Shown piece after piece: positions 8,436-16,295 of a stretch of 26,992 nucleotides of DNA (within the stretch, counting starts at the first letter, position 1; the number at the start of each line of letters is the position of its first letter). The position numbers were made by a program, and so were the translations under genes. The notes beneath the pieces were generated by a model. The model searched no databases. It saw nothing but the letters and a program-made list of their open reading frames with translations, and had not been told where the DNA came from. The stretch is taken from the NCBI GenBank assembly GCA_900766185.1, contig CAAFUL010000005.1:1-26992 (forward strand), written 5' to 3'. The stretch comes from an uncultured Johnsonella sp. (lineage in GTDB: Bacteria > Bacillota > Clostridia > Lachnospirales > Lachnospiraceae).

Positions 8436-10190
8436 TTAAGACTGTGGTGCCTGCTGTGAATTTGAAGTATCTGTTTTAGGCGCTTCCTTACTTATATCAG
8501 CACCCGGACCTGCACCTGAGCCGGATGAATTGGAAGTATTTGAGGAAGTTTCTTCCGTCATTACACCATTGGCATCAATATTGTAAGTTTTGCCCTGATG
8601 ATTTATAGTTATTGAAACAAATAAATGTCCGTCATCGGCAAGCATATATTTCTTACCGTCAAGCTCTAAAAATCCTGTTTTCATAGAGCCTGAACCGTCA
8701 AGATAGTACCAGTTGTTGCCGTCTTTTACCCAACCGGTCTTCATAACACCTGAACCGTCAAGGTAATACCAACTGTTGCCGTCTTTGATCCAACCGGTCT
8801 TCATAATACCTGAGCTGTTAAGATAGTACCAATTGTTATCGTCTTTGACCCAGCCGCTTTGCATAGTGCCTGAGCCTGAAAGATAATACCAATTATTACC
8901 CTCTTTAAGCCATCCGGTTTGCATTGCACCGTCATTATTTAAGAAGTACCACTTATCGGCATCCTTGATCCATGATTTTTGTACTATACCCTCATTATTC
9001 AAAAAGTACCATTTATCACCGGACTTGACCCATGATTTTCCTAAGGCACCTTCTGAGTCCATATAATACTTCTTGCCGTCTATATCATTAAAACCGGTAG
9101 CGGCAGCACCGGAAGCTTTAAGGTAATATTTTTTACCATTATCGCTAAGCCATCCGGTCTGCATCACACCGTCTTTATTCATGTAATACCTGTTACCGCC
9201 GTCACTTGCCCAAGCCGTTGCCATCTTCCCGTTCGGGTTAAAGAAGTACCAATTATTATCTAACTGCCTCCAACCTGTCTGCATAACTCCGGTAGTATCG
9301 TCAAAGTAGTATTTGGAGTCGCCCTCGGTCTTCCAAGATTTATAGATAAGACCGTCAGCATCCATAAAATACCATTTATTACTATCATTGACCCATGCGT
9401 TTTTTTGCATAGTATAGTTTTTGTAATAATAGGTCTTGCCGGCTATAGTACGGAAAGTATCCTTTTTTATTTTAGAAGAAATATCCTTGTATTGGAAATC
9501 TATATCCACATTACCCTTAAACCCTGCGACTTTACCGGTTTCTGTAGCCTGCCACATAATAGGATTGGGGAAAACATGCTTGACATTATATCTTGCAACC
9601 CATACATCCAAGTCCTTAAGTGCCTGCATATCCAATTTATTGGCTATCCAGTAGTCATTGGCATAAAGTATAGGATAATAACCTGCTGCCTCTATCTTGT
9701 TGGTAAATGCTCTTATTATGGCGGTAAGTTCCTCTTTTTTAAGCTTTCCTTGAGTATTGGTATCCTCCACATCAAAGGCAACAGGATATGAGATAGGGTA
9801 GTCTTTTATCATATCAAGCACAAAGTCCGCCTCGGCTTCAGCCTCAGCCGGTGTCATGGCATAGGAGTAAATATACACTCCAAGAGCAATGCCTTCCTTG
9901 TGAGCTGCATTCATATTGTATACAAACTTAGGATCTTGCTTACCCTTATACCTTGTACCGTGCATCAGGAATTTAACATCATCTGCCGCAGCGGCTTTCC
10001 AGTCTACATCTCCTTGCCAATGTGAAGTGTCCACACCTCTGGCATACACACCGTTAATGGAAGAGCCGTCAAGCATTTGGTACACACCCGGAGTTTGCAT
10101 AGTCCACTCTGTGGCTGCATAAGTATTTGTACCGTTAATGCCTGATATAAAAAGACTTAGAGATAAAAACATCAGTAATTTATTCTTCAT
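8436..10190 (-). CDS. GH25 lysozyme with C-terminal choline-binding repeats
   Basis: The 584-residue protein has a signal peptide (1-26). A GH25 muramidase domain (about 48-245) carries the family's GVDTSHWQG start (Asp54) and the DVE motif (Asp140, Glu142). About 13 choline-binding (CW_binding_1) repeats of 20 residues span 250-540, of the type GWVKDGNNWYYLDGSG. A Ser/Gly-rich tail contains GPG. It should cut peptidoglycan while held on phosphocholine-bearing polymer, like pneumococcal LytC. I start at the ATG at 10190, 4 nt after AGGAGG; a TTG at 10193 is in frame but almost touches the ribosome site. It starts 9 nt after the stop of the neighbouring choline-binding gene, so the two are an operon. 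A LicC-LicA gene lies further upstream. Confidence 0.92.
   Translation of the reverse strand: MKNKLLMFLSLSLFISGINGTNTYAATEWTMQTPGVYQMLDGSSINGVYARGVDTSHWQGDVDWKAAAADDVKFLMHGTRYKGKQDPKFVYNMNAAHKEGIALGVYIYSYAMTPAEAEAEADFVLDMIKDYPISYPVAFDVEDTNTQGKLKKEELTAIIRAFTNKIEAAGYYPILYANDYWIANKLDMQALKDLDVWVARYNVKHVFPNPIMWQATETGKVAGFKGNVDIDFQYKDISSKIKKDTFRTIAGKTYYYKNYTMQKNAWVNDSNKWYFMDADGLIYKSWKTEGDSKYYFDDTTGVMQTGWRQLDNNWYFFNPNGKMATAWASDGGNRYYMNKDGVMQTGWLSDNGKKYYLKASGAAATGFNDIDGKKYYMDSEGALGKSWVKSGDKWYFLNNEGIVQKSWIKDADKWYFLNNDGAMQTGWLKEGNNWYYLSGSGTMQSGWVKDDNNWYYLNSSGIMKTGWIKDGNSWYYLDGSGVMKTGWVKDGNNWYYLDGSGSMKTGFLELDGKKYMLADDGHLFVSITINHQGKTYNIDANGVMTEETSSNTSNSSGSGAGPGADISKEAPKTDTSNSQQAPQS
8640..9430 (-). repeat. 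Tandem 60-bp repeats encoding choline-binding modules
   Basis: Within the lysozyme gene about thirteen 60-bp units follow one another. The four between roughly 8690 and 8930 are close to identical at DNA level, while the more distal units are diverged. This gradient points to recent unit duplication at the C-terminal end of the repeat domain. It would allow unit number to change by recombination. Confidence 0.8.
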
Positions 10191-10199
10191 CAAGCCTCC

Positions 10200-11327
10200 T
10201 TATTGTTTGCCCTTTTTAGGTCCGCCGGTCTGCCCCGCCTGAAGCCCTTGGCTTGAGCTTGAGCCGGAAGAAGAGTCTGAACTGCTTTCTGCACTTGGAG
10301 CTTTTGCACCTGCATTGGTTCCACCTGCAACACCGGGACCTGAATTGCTGTCTGAACTGCCTGAACTTCCTGAACTGCCTGAACTTCCTGAGCCGCCTGA
10401 ACCCTTATTGGAGCTGCTTGTATAGACTGCAGAGGAGGTATTGCTTGGTAAAGCCGATACAGTTGCAATATTTGAACTGTTTACGGAGCTTGTATTTGCT
10501 ATACCGTTTGCATCAAAACTTACACTGTTGCCGTCTATTGTAAGGCTTGTATTTACTGCAAGCTTACCGTCTTGGTCAAAGTACATATAGGAGTTACCGT
10601 TCTTTGCCCAGCCCTTTAACATGTGACCTTCTTGATCGAAATAATACCAAAAGTTATCAATATACTTCCACTCATACGCCATCTTGCCCAAGTGTGTAGC
10701 ATCTTTTGCTTCCATATAGTATTTATTAACACTGTCATTAAGCCATGAGGTCTTCATAGCGCCCTTAGAATCAAAGTAGTAATAGGACTTATCTATAAGC
10801 TGCCAGCCTGTTGCCATTTTACCGTCAGATTTGAAGTAGTACCACACATCGCCGACCTTATGCCAACCGAAGGTACATCTGCCGTCAGATCTGAAATAGT
10901 ACCAAGCATTATCCATTTCCCTCCAGCCTGTAGCCATAGAACCGCTGCCACGCATATAGTAGAACTTGTCATTTAATTTAAGCCAGCTGTTTTGTACCAA
11001 ACTTCCGTCATTTAAGTTGTAATACCAAGTATTATCGGTATTTAACCAACCTGTACTCATAAGACCGTTGCTCTTGAAATAATACCACTTGGAATTTATC
11101 TTTTTCCAGCCTGTACTCATAAGACCTGTTGACAGATCCATATAATAATATCCGTCACTGGTTTTGATCCAGCCCTTATGTCTGCCACCGTCATTATCTA
11201 TATACACCCAGCTGTTGTTTACAGCCTGCCAACCGGTAGTGGCTGCAGGAGTATTTTGAGGTGCCAGAAAAAGTATACCAAGACCGGCAGCACCTACAAT
11301 GACGGCCTTTTTATAATTTAATTTCAT
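10200..11327 (-). CDS. Secreted choline-binding repeat protein without catalytic domain
   Basis: The 375-residue protein has a signal peptide (about 1-29). It then consists almost wholly of 11-12 choline-binding repeats (GWxxxxxxWYYFxxxGxM) to about residue 275. A Ser/Gly-rich tail of roughly 90 residues follows and contains GPGV and a lysine-rich end (GGPKKGKQ). No enzymatic domain is visible, so it may be a wall-docked scaffold, adhesin or carrier for its tail. I chose the ATG at 11327, which follows AAAGGAG; the longer frame from 11369 adds 14 residues without a ribosome site. It is the first gene of the two-gene operon with the GH25 lysozyme. Several repeats lack one aromatic residue and may not bind choline. 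Confidence 0.88.
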   Translation of the reverse strand: MKLNYKKAVIVGAAGLGILFLAPQNTPAATTGWQAVNNSWVYIDNDGGRHKGWIKTSDGYYYMDLSTGLMSTGWKKINSKWYYFKSNGLMSTGWLNTDNTWYYNLNDGSLVQNSWLKLNDKFYYMRGSGSMATGWREMDNAWYYFRSDGRCTFGWHKVGDVWYYFKSDGKMATGWQLIDKSYYYFDSKGAMKTSWLNDSVNKYYMEAKDATHLGKMAYEWKYIDNFWYYFDQEGHMLKGWAKNGNSYMYFDQDGKLAVNTSLTIDGNSVSFDANGIANTSSVNSSNIATVSALPSNTSSAVYTSSSNKGSGGSGSSGSSGSSGSSDSNSGPGVAGGTNAGAKAPSAESSSDSSSGSSSSQGLQAGQTGGPKKGKQ

Positions 11328-11393
11328 ATAATCTCCTTTTTTGTAGTCATTTTCTAAATTCAGAGACAAATAGCCTGTAAAAGCTTACTTGGC

Positions 11394-11440
11394 TTTTTGT
11401 ACTGTATGGACTTCGATTAAATAAGAAGTTTTTTGTACTG
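11394..11440 (-). promoter_or_regulatory. Two direct CAGTACAAAAA repeats upstream of the choline-binding operon
   Basis: On the - strand CAGTACAAAAA occurs at 11440-11430 and again at 11404-11394, 36 nt apart. They lie 67-113 nt before the choline-binding protein start. Spaced direct repeats in this position are a typical layout for a response-regulator operator, but nothing else supports it. The 197-nt gap between this operon and the LicC-LicA gene has no clear terminator, so read-through from LicC-LicA is possible. Confidence 0.3.
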
Positions 11441-11523
11441 AATCAGTTTTTATATGCTTTAAATATACCACTATATAGGCATTATTAAAACAGAGGATTT
11501 ATAACAAGTTTATTACATTATGC

Positions 11524-13194
11524 TTATGCAAAAAATCCCTCATCAAGTAAAATCTTGTAGAAATCTTTTGAGTAGCGGTACATCTTAAGTGAATACTCAC
11601 CGAAGGTCTCACCGAAACTGCTCTTGTAAACTGTCCACAATGCCCATAAAAATCCTGACAAGGCAACATAAGAGTATACTATATGTCTTTGTGTCAGGTC
11701 AACTGCTTTGGATAAATCAGCCTTGTTTTGCTTATAATTAAAGTTTGCCTCATCCGCATCAGGATTTGATTTTGAGAAAATGTATATATCAAGCAATCTA
11801 TCTATCTCATCTTTTTCAAGGTATGAGTAAATAGAGCACATGGCTATATCTATTAAGGGGTCTGCCATACCGGCGTATTCCCAGTCTATAAGCCTTGTGG
11901 TAGTTTCGTCTATAAATAAATAATTATCAAATACGCAGTCAATGTGGCAAAGGTGCTTTTTACGGTTAAGGCTGTCAAGGCGGTCAAGTATCTGCAGCAT
12001 GTGAGGTTTTACTTCAAAGTAATCCTTAAAGCTTATATCCCCACGCTCAAGACAAATCTTTTCATAGTATTCAATACGCTCCCTTATATCAAAATCATGA
12101 CCGACCTTTACCGAAGAGTTATGCAATCTGTTAATTACCTTCATACATCTTAGGGTATCGGCATCATTGCTAAAGTCGGGTTTTTGACAACCTTCGTAGT
12201 ATTTAGTTATTTTATAGCCTGTATCGGCATCAAAATATATTATCTCATCACAGATATCAAGCTCTTTTATAGCCTGATAACTGTCGTACTCCGTTTTTCG
12301 GTTGATCAGAACTTCGGTTCCCTTACCCGGAATACGGCAAATGAATTTTTCGCCGTTTACGGAGAACAGGAAGGATTTATTGGTCATACCGGCTTTTAAA
12401 CAGGTGATATCCATTATCTTTGATTCAGGTATATTAAAGCTCTTAGCTATAATAGCCATAGCTTCATTATTGGAATTTGTTTTATACGAGGGGTCAAATT
12501 CTCTTAATTCTTCAAGGTTTTCAAACTCATATACGACATCATCTTTTTGTTTATTGATATAAATATCATCTAAAGAGATTTTACCTGATAAGCTGTCAAT
12601 AAGAAGCTGCTCCCAATAAAAATCATCACTGTCGGCTCTGTTATAGTACTCTGCAACATATTTGCAAAATTTCTTAGAAAAATCTTTACTCAAAAATACC
12701 GGACCGTACATAACAAAGCTGTCATGACCGCCTATGGATACAGCTGTGATTTTATCATTTTCATCATAGTCAAGGCACCATTCTGAAGTAGCACCTTTCA
12801 TATATACGCTACAGTACCAGCTTCTGTCTTCATAGGGGTGAAAGATATTCTCCCTTATCCAGTTATCGGAAGAGAGTATGTAGCTGCTTTTGTCAATTAG
12901 AATAGGCAAAGCATGGTATATGGTTGAGAGATTATTCTTGCTTGCATAGTCTGGGTTATATAAAAGTTTTACTCCATACTTATCGCATAGATAGTCAAAA
13001 GATTCTTTCAAGTAGCCAACCACTATGGTAATATCATCAATACCCACTTCTTTGAGCTGTTTTATCTGTCTTTCTACCATAGGCTCACCATGAACTTTAA
13101 GAAGTCCTTTCGGTGTATCATAGGTAAGGGGAACTAAACGAGAACCAAAACCTGCTGCCATAATAATAGCTTGATCAACTTTATAATTTTTCAT
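11524..13194 (-). CDS. licC/licA: Fused CTP:phosphocholine cytidylyltransferase / choline kinase (LicC-LicA)
   Basis: The 556-residue protein joins two enzymes. Residues 1-235 are a sugar-nucleotidyltransferase fold with MAAGFGSRL (12-20) and TPKGLLKVHGEPM (27-39, key Lys29), matching LicC. Residues 245-556 are a choline/ethanolamine kinase-like domain with the catalytic loop HIDCVFDN (His417, Asp419, Asn424) and IDWEYAG (Asp437), matching LicA. Together they would convert choline to phosphocholine and then CDP-choline for decorating a surface polymer. AAAGGAG precedes the ATG and a good promoter lies upstream. Neighbouring choline-binding proteins support the assignment. Specificity for ethanolamine or another amino alcohol cannot be excluded. 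LicB-type transporter and LicD transferase genes are not in the window. Confidence 0.88.
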   Translation of the reverse strand: MKNYKVDQAIIMAAGFGSRLVPLTYDTPKGLLKVHGEPMVERQIKQLKEVGIDDITIVVGYLKESFDYLCDKYGVKLLYNPDYASKNNLSTIYHALPILIDKSSYILSSDNWIRENIFHPYEDRSWYCSVYMKGATSEWCLDYDENDKITAVSIGGHDSFVMYGPVFLSKDFSKKFCKYVAEYYNRADSDDFYWEQLLIDSLSGKISLDDIYINKQKDDVVYEFENLEELREFDPSYKTNSNNEAMAIIAKSFNIPESKIMDITCLKAGMTNKSFLFSVNGEKFICRIPGKGTEVLINRKTEYDSYQAIKELDICDEIIYFDADTGYKITKYYEGCQKPDFSNDADTLRCMKVINRLHNSSVKVGHDFDIRERIEYYEKICLERGDISFKDYFEVKPHMLQILDRLDSLNRKKHLCHIDCVFDNYLFIDETTTRLIDWEYAGMADPLIDIAMCSIYSYLEKDEIDRLLDIYIFSKSNPDADEANFNYKQNKADLSKAVDLTQRHIVYSYVALSGFLWALWTVYKSSFGETFGEYSLKMYRYSKDFYKILLDEGFFA

Positions 13195-13240
13195 AGAGCC
13201 GCTCCTTTCATTTCAGGACTTTACTTGAATACATCATATT

Positions 13241-13269
13241 ATATTACCACATATATTGCTTTAGTCCAA
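13241..13269 (-). promoter_or_regulatory. Candidate promoter of the licC-licA gene
   Basis: Read on the - strand, TTGGAC (13269-13264), a 17-nt spacer and TAATAT (13246-13241) form a good sigma-A promoter. It lies about 47 nt before the ATG at 13194. Confidence 0.7.
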
Positions 13270-13296
13270 TATAATAAGAGTATAAACTTAAAAGTT

Positions 13297-13330
13297 AAAG
13301 GCTTGCTGAACCTTATGCAGCAAGCCTTTT
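13297..13330 (-). terminator. Terminator of the DUF5722 gene
   Basis: AAAGGCTTGCTG (13297-13308) pairs with CAGCAAGCCTTT (13318-13329). On the - strand the hairpin is followed by a T-rich tail. It separates the DUF5722 gene from the licC-licA promoter. Confidence 0.8.
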
Positions 13331-13364
13331 GTGTCTTTTGATTTTTATTACAAATTAATTAAGT

Positions 13365-15050
13365 TTAATGCTCCAAAGACCTCCACCTAAAGTTAGGTAT
13401 TACATCGGACCACTTTTGTATTCCTATGATCTGCTTTGCAAATTCGGTATTTTGAAGAGTTGAATTCTTCTTATCTATATTCTTAAATACCTGCCAGATT
13501 TTCCTTCTTGAAGTCTCCTTTATTGCATCACCTTGGTTCATATCAGCCTTCCATAGACCGAAGGCAATACCCTGTCTTACTTCGCTGGGGGCATCTATTT
13601 GACGACTCAGTATATAGGCATCTATGAAAGGATTGCTGTCCACCATATAGTATGAATATGCGTAAGCTGCCGCCTGTATGTCGTCAACCTCTCCTCTTGA
13701 AGCACTGTGTGCGGTAAATCCCTGCTCGGTAAGAATAATATGTCTTACATGACCGGAAGGCGATTTACGGGCATCATTGTTAAAGTAATCTGTAAGTACT
13801 GAAAGGTTATAGAAGTTTATTATAGGTGAACCCTCATCCTTTGTAAGCTCACCTGTTTTGTCATCATCCCAGAATTCAGGTTCTACCATAGGATAAGGAT
13901 AGGGGTGATAAGCAAGTCCCCAGTCTATATTACCTTTTTTCATTACCTCGGAGTTGAAGCTGTCAACTATTTCCTTACCGCCATACTTTAATTTACCGTC
14001 TTTTTCCTTTGGATTATTCCAATGGAAGTCTATAGAGTAGTATACTCTGTCATTGGCACTTTGGCTCTTGATAGCGGTGTAGAAAAGTCTGAATGCCTTT
14101 TCATAACTTTTAACATAAGAGGTCAGATCTCTAGGACCTATGTAATTCCATGCCTGATTATTGATCTCATTACCTATGACCCAGTTTGAGATTTTACCGT
14201 AGTTAGGATTGGAACCGTCATACCTTTTTGCAAGAAATGCAGCAATAGCTTTGGTTGTTTCAAAACCTTCCTTGCTCTCAGCGTTAAACATATAGTAATA
14301 AGCCTTGTCATTTTTCTTATTGCCATTATGGAAAAGCTCAGGTCTGTCAGGATTAAAACCGTTAAGTACTATAGCTGTAACCGTCATGCTCTTACCGGAT
14401 AAGGCACTTATGGTCTTATCATAATTTTCTATAAGTGACTTATTAAAGTGGTAGGTCTTACCGTCATAGTTAAAGTCTATACCTTCTCCAAGTATTTGGT
14501 GGAAAGCGATGTTGGTACCCACATGTTTTACACCAAGCTCAAAAGCATCGGGAAGCATGTGTATTTCTATGTTGAGACCCTTTTTGGTAAGCGGATCTTC
14601 AAATGCTTTTGTATTTTGTGCAACAGCTTCCGGATTGGTAATATAATGGGGATTTGATACTTCCACATACTTGCTGCCGTCATGTACCGCAACTACAAAG
14701 CTGCTGTAGAGTCTGTCATTTTCCGCACCTAAGTTAAGGTCTACAGAATGACTTACATTGCCTGAAGAAACCTTTGCAAGATAATCGATTCTTGAGCCGA
14801 TGCCTCCCTCATAAGGTTTTAGTTCAAATAAGTAATATGAACCGTCAGTACCTGATGTATCAGCGGAATTATCCATATTTATATCTATAGTTTTCTTGTT
14901 GCTTGATATGGTAACCGATTTTATTTCAGAGCTTGCTTTTATTGTTTGGCTTGCTTGATTATTGGCAGTAGCATAAGCCGTATTGCCCTTGGCAAATCCC
15001 AAACTTACTACAAGAGCAAGTGGAAGCAGCCAAAAACGAAACTTTTTCAT
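13365..15050 (-). CDS. Secreted DUF5722 glycoside-hydrolase-like protein
   Basis: The 561-residue protein has a signal peptide (1-27). A beta-sandwich-like region of about 110 residues follows, then a domain that I match to DUF5722. That domain resembles clan-A (beta/alpha)8 glycosidases: NWVIGNEIN (289-297) fits the acid/base Glu295 after Asn, and LTEQGF (440-445) fits a nucleophile Glu442. Aromatic and histidine residues at YHPYPYP (381-387) would line the pocket. It should act outside the cell on a polysaccharide of unknown type. It has its own promoter and terminator. Its place beside the choline-modification genes suggests a wall or surface glycan as substrate, which is only inference. 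Confidence 0.75.
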   Translation of the reverse strand: MKKFRFWLLPLALVVSLGFAKGNTAYATANNQASQTIKASSEIKSVTISSNKKTIDINMDNSADTSGTDGSYYLFELKPYEGGIGSRIDYLAKVSSGNVSHSVDLNLGAENDRLYSSFVVAVHDGSKYVEVSNPHYITNPEAVAQNTKAFEDPLTKKGLNIEIHMLPDAFELGVKHVGTNIAFHQILGEGIDFNYDGKTYHFNKSLIENYDKTISALSGKSMTVTAIVLNGFNPDRPELFHNGNKKNDKAYYYMFNAESKEGFETTKAIAAFLAKRYDGSNPNYGKISNWVIGNEINNQAWNYIGPRDLTSYVKSYEKAFRLFYTAIKSQSANDRVYYSIDFHWNNPKEKDGKLKYGGKEIVDSFNSEVMKKGNIDWGLAYHPYPYPMVEPEFWDDDKTGELTKDEGSPIINFYNLSVLTDYFNNDARKSPSGHVRHIILTEQGFTAHSASRGEVDDIQAAAYAYSYYMVDSNPFIDAYILSRQIDAPSEVRQGIAFGLWKADMNQGDAIKETSRRKIWQVFKNIDKKNSTLQNTEFAKQIIGIQKWSDVIPNFRWRSLEH

Positions 15051-15089
15051 AATTATTTAACTCCTTTACTTAGCTTTCTAAACGCCTTC

Positions 15090-15118
15090 ATTATAGGTTA
15101 TGCCCAATTTTTATACAA
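15090..15118 (-). promoter_or_regulatory. Candidate promoter of the DUF5722 gene
   Basis: On the - strand TTGTAT (15118-15113), 17 nt and TATAAT (15095-15090) form a near-consensus promoter about 40 nt before the start codon. AAAGGAG lies 10 nt before the ATG. Confidence 0.75.
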
Positions 15119-15182
15119 TTACATTTTTATAAAAGTATCTTACGATTGTAAAAAAAGTTGTAATAATACTAAATCGAGTAGT

Positions 15183-15255
15183 GAGACTTTAGCCCCATGC
15201 CCGCTTGTGGGGTGGTGCTTGCCGCAAGGTGATGGTTTCCTTCACCGCCCTGTGA
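15183..15255. other. GC-rich, foldable intergenic segment, possible structured RNA
   Basis: This stretch is clearly richer in G and C than its surroundings and has no reading frame with recognisable protein. On the + strand CCCCA/TGGGG and CTTG/CAAG hairpins can form, and GGGTGGTG can alternatively pair with CACCGCCC across about 25 nt, giving mutually exclusive folds. It lies between the ferredoxin terminator and the DUF5722 promoter, so it is not obviously the leader of either gene. I do not recognise an RNA family. Confidence 0.35.
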
Positions 15256-15261
15256 TAAAAA

Positions 15262-15289
15262 AAAGAGAAGCTTGAGCAGGCTTCTCTTT
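15262..15289 (-). terminator. Terminator of the ferredoxin gene
   Basis: AAAGAGAAGC (15262-15271) and GCTTCTCTTT (15280-15289) form a 10-bp stem with an 8-nt loop. On the - strand it is followed by a run of about eight T residues (15264-15256), a textbook intrinsic terminator. Confidence 0.85.
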
Positions 15290-15317
15290 GATTTTTGAAA
15301 TAACAAATATATTCTTA

Positions 15318-15491
15318 TTAAGCTTGTGGTTCTATGCATGAAGATGGGCAAACCGCTGCACAAGCACCGCAATCTATGCAGGTATCAGCATCTATTATAA
15401 ATTTTGGATCTCCTGCTGATATTGCGTTTACAGGGCACTCACCCACACATGTAGAACACATGATACATCCATCATTAATTATATGAGCCAT
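15318..15491 (-). CDS. 2[4Fe-4S] ferredoxin
   Basis: This 57-residue protein is a classical clostridial-type bacterial ferredoxin. It has two cluster motifs, CIMCSTCVGECP (residues 9-20) and CIDCGACAAVCP (38-49), each with the C-x2-C-x2-C-x3-C spacing. It is a soluble low-potential electron carrier for enzymes such as pyruvate:ferredoxin oxidoreductase and hydrogenase. AGGAGG precedes the ATG. It has its own promoter and a strong terminator, so it is expressed as a single gene. It is divergent from the DUF1858 gene at 15879, with 387 nt between them. Length and motifs leave little doubt. Confidence 0.95.
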   Translation of the reverse strand: MAHIINDGCIMCSTCVGECPVNAISAGDPKFIIDADTCIDCGACAAVCPSSCIEPQA

Positions 15492-15544
15492 AAAATTTCC
15501 TCCTACTTCTTAATCAATTGTAACACCTATTGACTACTGATAAT

Positions 15545-15573
15545 ATAATAACTGAAAATAGCACAAAAATCAA
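15545..15573 (-). promoter_or_regulatory. Candidate promoter of the ferredoxin gene
   Basis: On the - strand TTGATT (15573-15568), 17 nt and TATTAT (15550-15545) form a promoter about 55 nt before the start codon. The flanking CCTATTGA (15529-15536) and TCAATAGG (15569-15576) are an inverted pair that brackets the promoter and could be an operator or chance. Confidence 0.6.
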
Positions 15574-15814
15574 TAGGTTAGCACACGCTAACTTGTACAA
15601 TTTGTAGAACAAATTAGGCTATACTTACTTTAGGTGTAGAAAAGTTAGTATAAAACAGGAATTATACATAATATTTCGGCAAATTTAATTCATAGTTTAT
15701 ACACAATTATGTGCTTAAATTACCAAAGTAAGGGTATTTATTCACGAGGGCGGTTTTTAAAAGTGTAAAAAACCGTATCTGACGAAAAAATATGTAAACT
15801 ACTATTAATTATTG
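15574..15814. other. Divergent intergenic region with several small hairpins
   Basis: The stretch between the two divergent promoters has no gene. It contains GTTAGC/GCTAAC near 15578-15593, AATTTGT/ACAAATT near 15600-15616, and CGGTTTTT/AAAAACCG (15751-15758 with 15768-15775). The last lies 40 nt before the downstream promoter and resembles a terminator or an operator. I see no match to a known riboswitch. Confidence 0.4.
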
Positions 15815-15843
15815 TTGTAAATATATGTCTTATGGTTTATATT
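15815..15843 (+). promoter_or_regulatory. Candidate promoter of the DUF1858 gene
   Basis: TTGTAA (15815-15820), 17 nt and TATATT (15838-15843) lie about 35 nt before the ATG at 15879. Confidence 0.55.
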
Positions 15844-15878
15844 AAGCATAGGAATATTTATAAAGGAGGGTTTTAGAC

Positions 15879-16082
15879 ATGGTTATTACAAAGGATATGA
15901 CGATAGGTGATATCGTTTTCTTAAATGAACATATGGCACCTGCGCTTATGCGTGTAGGAATGCACTGCCTCGGTTGTCCTGCTTCTCAGGCAGAGACTAT
16001 AGAGGAGGCTTGCATGGTACACGGAATAGACTGTGATGCTTTGGTAGAGCAGCTTAATGAGCTTGCGGCTTTGTCTGTTTAA
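15879..16082 (+). CDS. DUF1858 redox-disulfide domain protein
   Basis: The 67-residue protein is a single DUF1858 domain, known as the hybrid-cluster-protein-associated redox disulfide domain. The pattern is TKDMTIGDIVFLNEHMAPAL, then MHCLGCPAS with the Cys-x2-Cys pair, and two further cysteines at ACMVHGIDC. Such small proteins occur in anaerobes near or fused to redox and nitrosative-stress proteins; the exact role is unknown. AAAGGAGG precedes the ATG. It is a single gene with a promoter and a strong terminator, divergent from the ferredoxin gene, so a shared redox context is possible but not shown. Confidence 0.88.
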   Translation: MVITKDMTIGDIVFLNEHMAPALMRVGMHCLGCPASQAETIEEACMVHGIDCDALVEQLNELAALSV

Positions 16083-16089
16083 ACTAATT

Positions 16090-16138
16090 AAAAACGGCTT
16101 GTTGCTTAAGAAGATACTTCTTGCAGCAAGCCGTTTTT
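16090..16138 (+). terminator. Terminator of the DUF1858 gene
   Basis: AAAAACGGCTTGTTGC (16090-16105) pairs with GCAGCAAGCCGTTTTT (16123-16138) with one wobble pair, and the stem ends in a T-run. The A-rich left side lets it work for the convergent mecA transcript as well. Confidence 0.9.
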
Positions 16139-16139
16139 T

Positions 16140-16295
16140 ACATTTACAGGGGCGGCATAAGGAAAATATCACCTTATGGTAAGTTCTGCCTCCGGTCAAG
16201 CATTGAGTATAAAACCTTCCCTGCTTGATTACTGCAGTTGTGTTATAAGGAAGCTGTCGCACTATGGCAAATGCCTGCTATCCAATCAACTGCTT
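16140..16295. other. Intergenic region between convergent DUF1858 and mecA genes
   Basis: No gene is seen. CATAAGG (16156-16162) with CCTTATG (16172-16178), and TCAAGCA with TGCTTGA around 16196-16228, form imperfect hairpins. They may be remnants of another inverted repeat or a weak mecA terminator. Confidence 0.3.

Noticed and set aside
8640..9430. Regularly spaced repeats that could suggest a CRISPR array
   Set aside because: The 60-bp units are coding, in frame and lack unique spacers; they encode choline-binding modules.
10190..10468. Val/Gln-rich 92-codon frame on the - strand
   Set aside because: It is a frame shadow of the repetitive Ser/Gly-rich tail of the choline-binding protein.
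15169..15372. 67-codon frame on the - strand overlapping the ferredoxin terminator
   Set aside because: It runs through the GC-rich foldable segment and the terminator hairpin, has no ribosome site and overlaps the real ferredoxin gene in another frame.
15921..16262. 113-codon frame antisense to the DUF1858 gene
   Set aside because: It lies across a recognised gene and its terminator and shows no protein-like composition.
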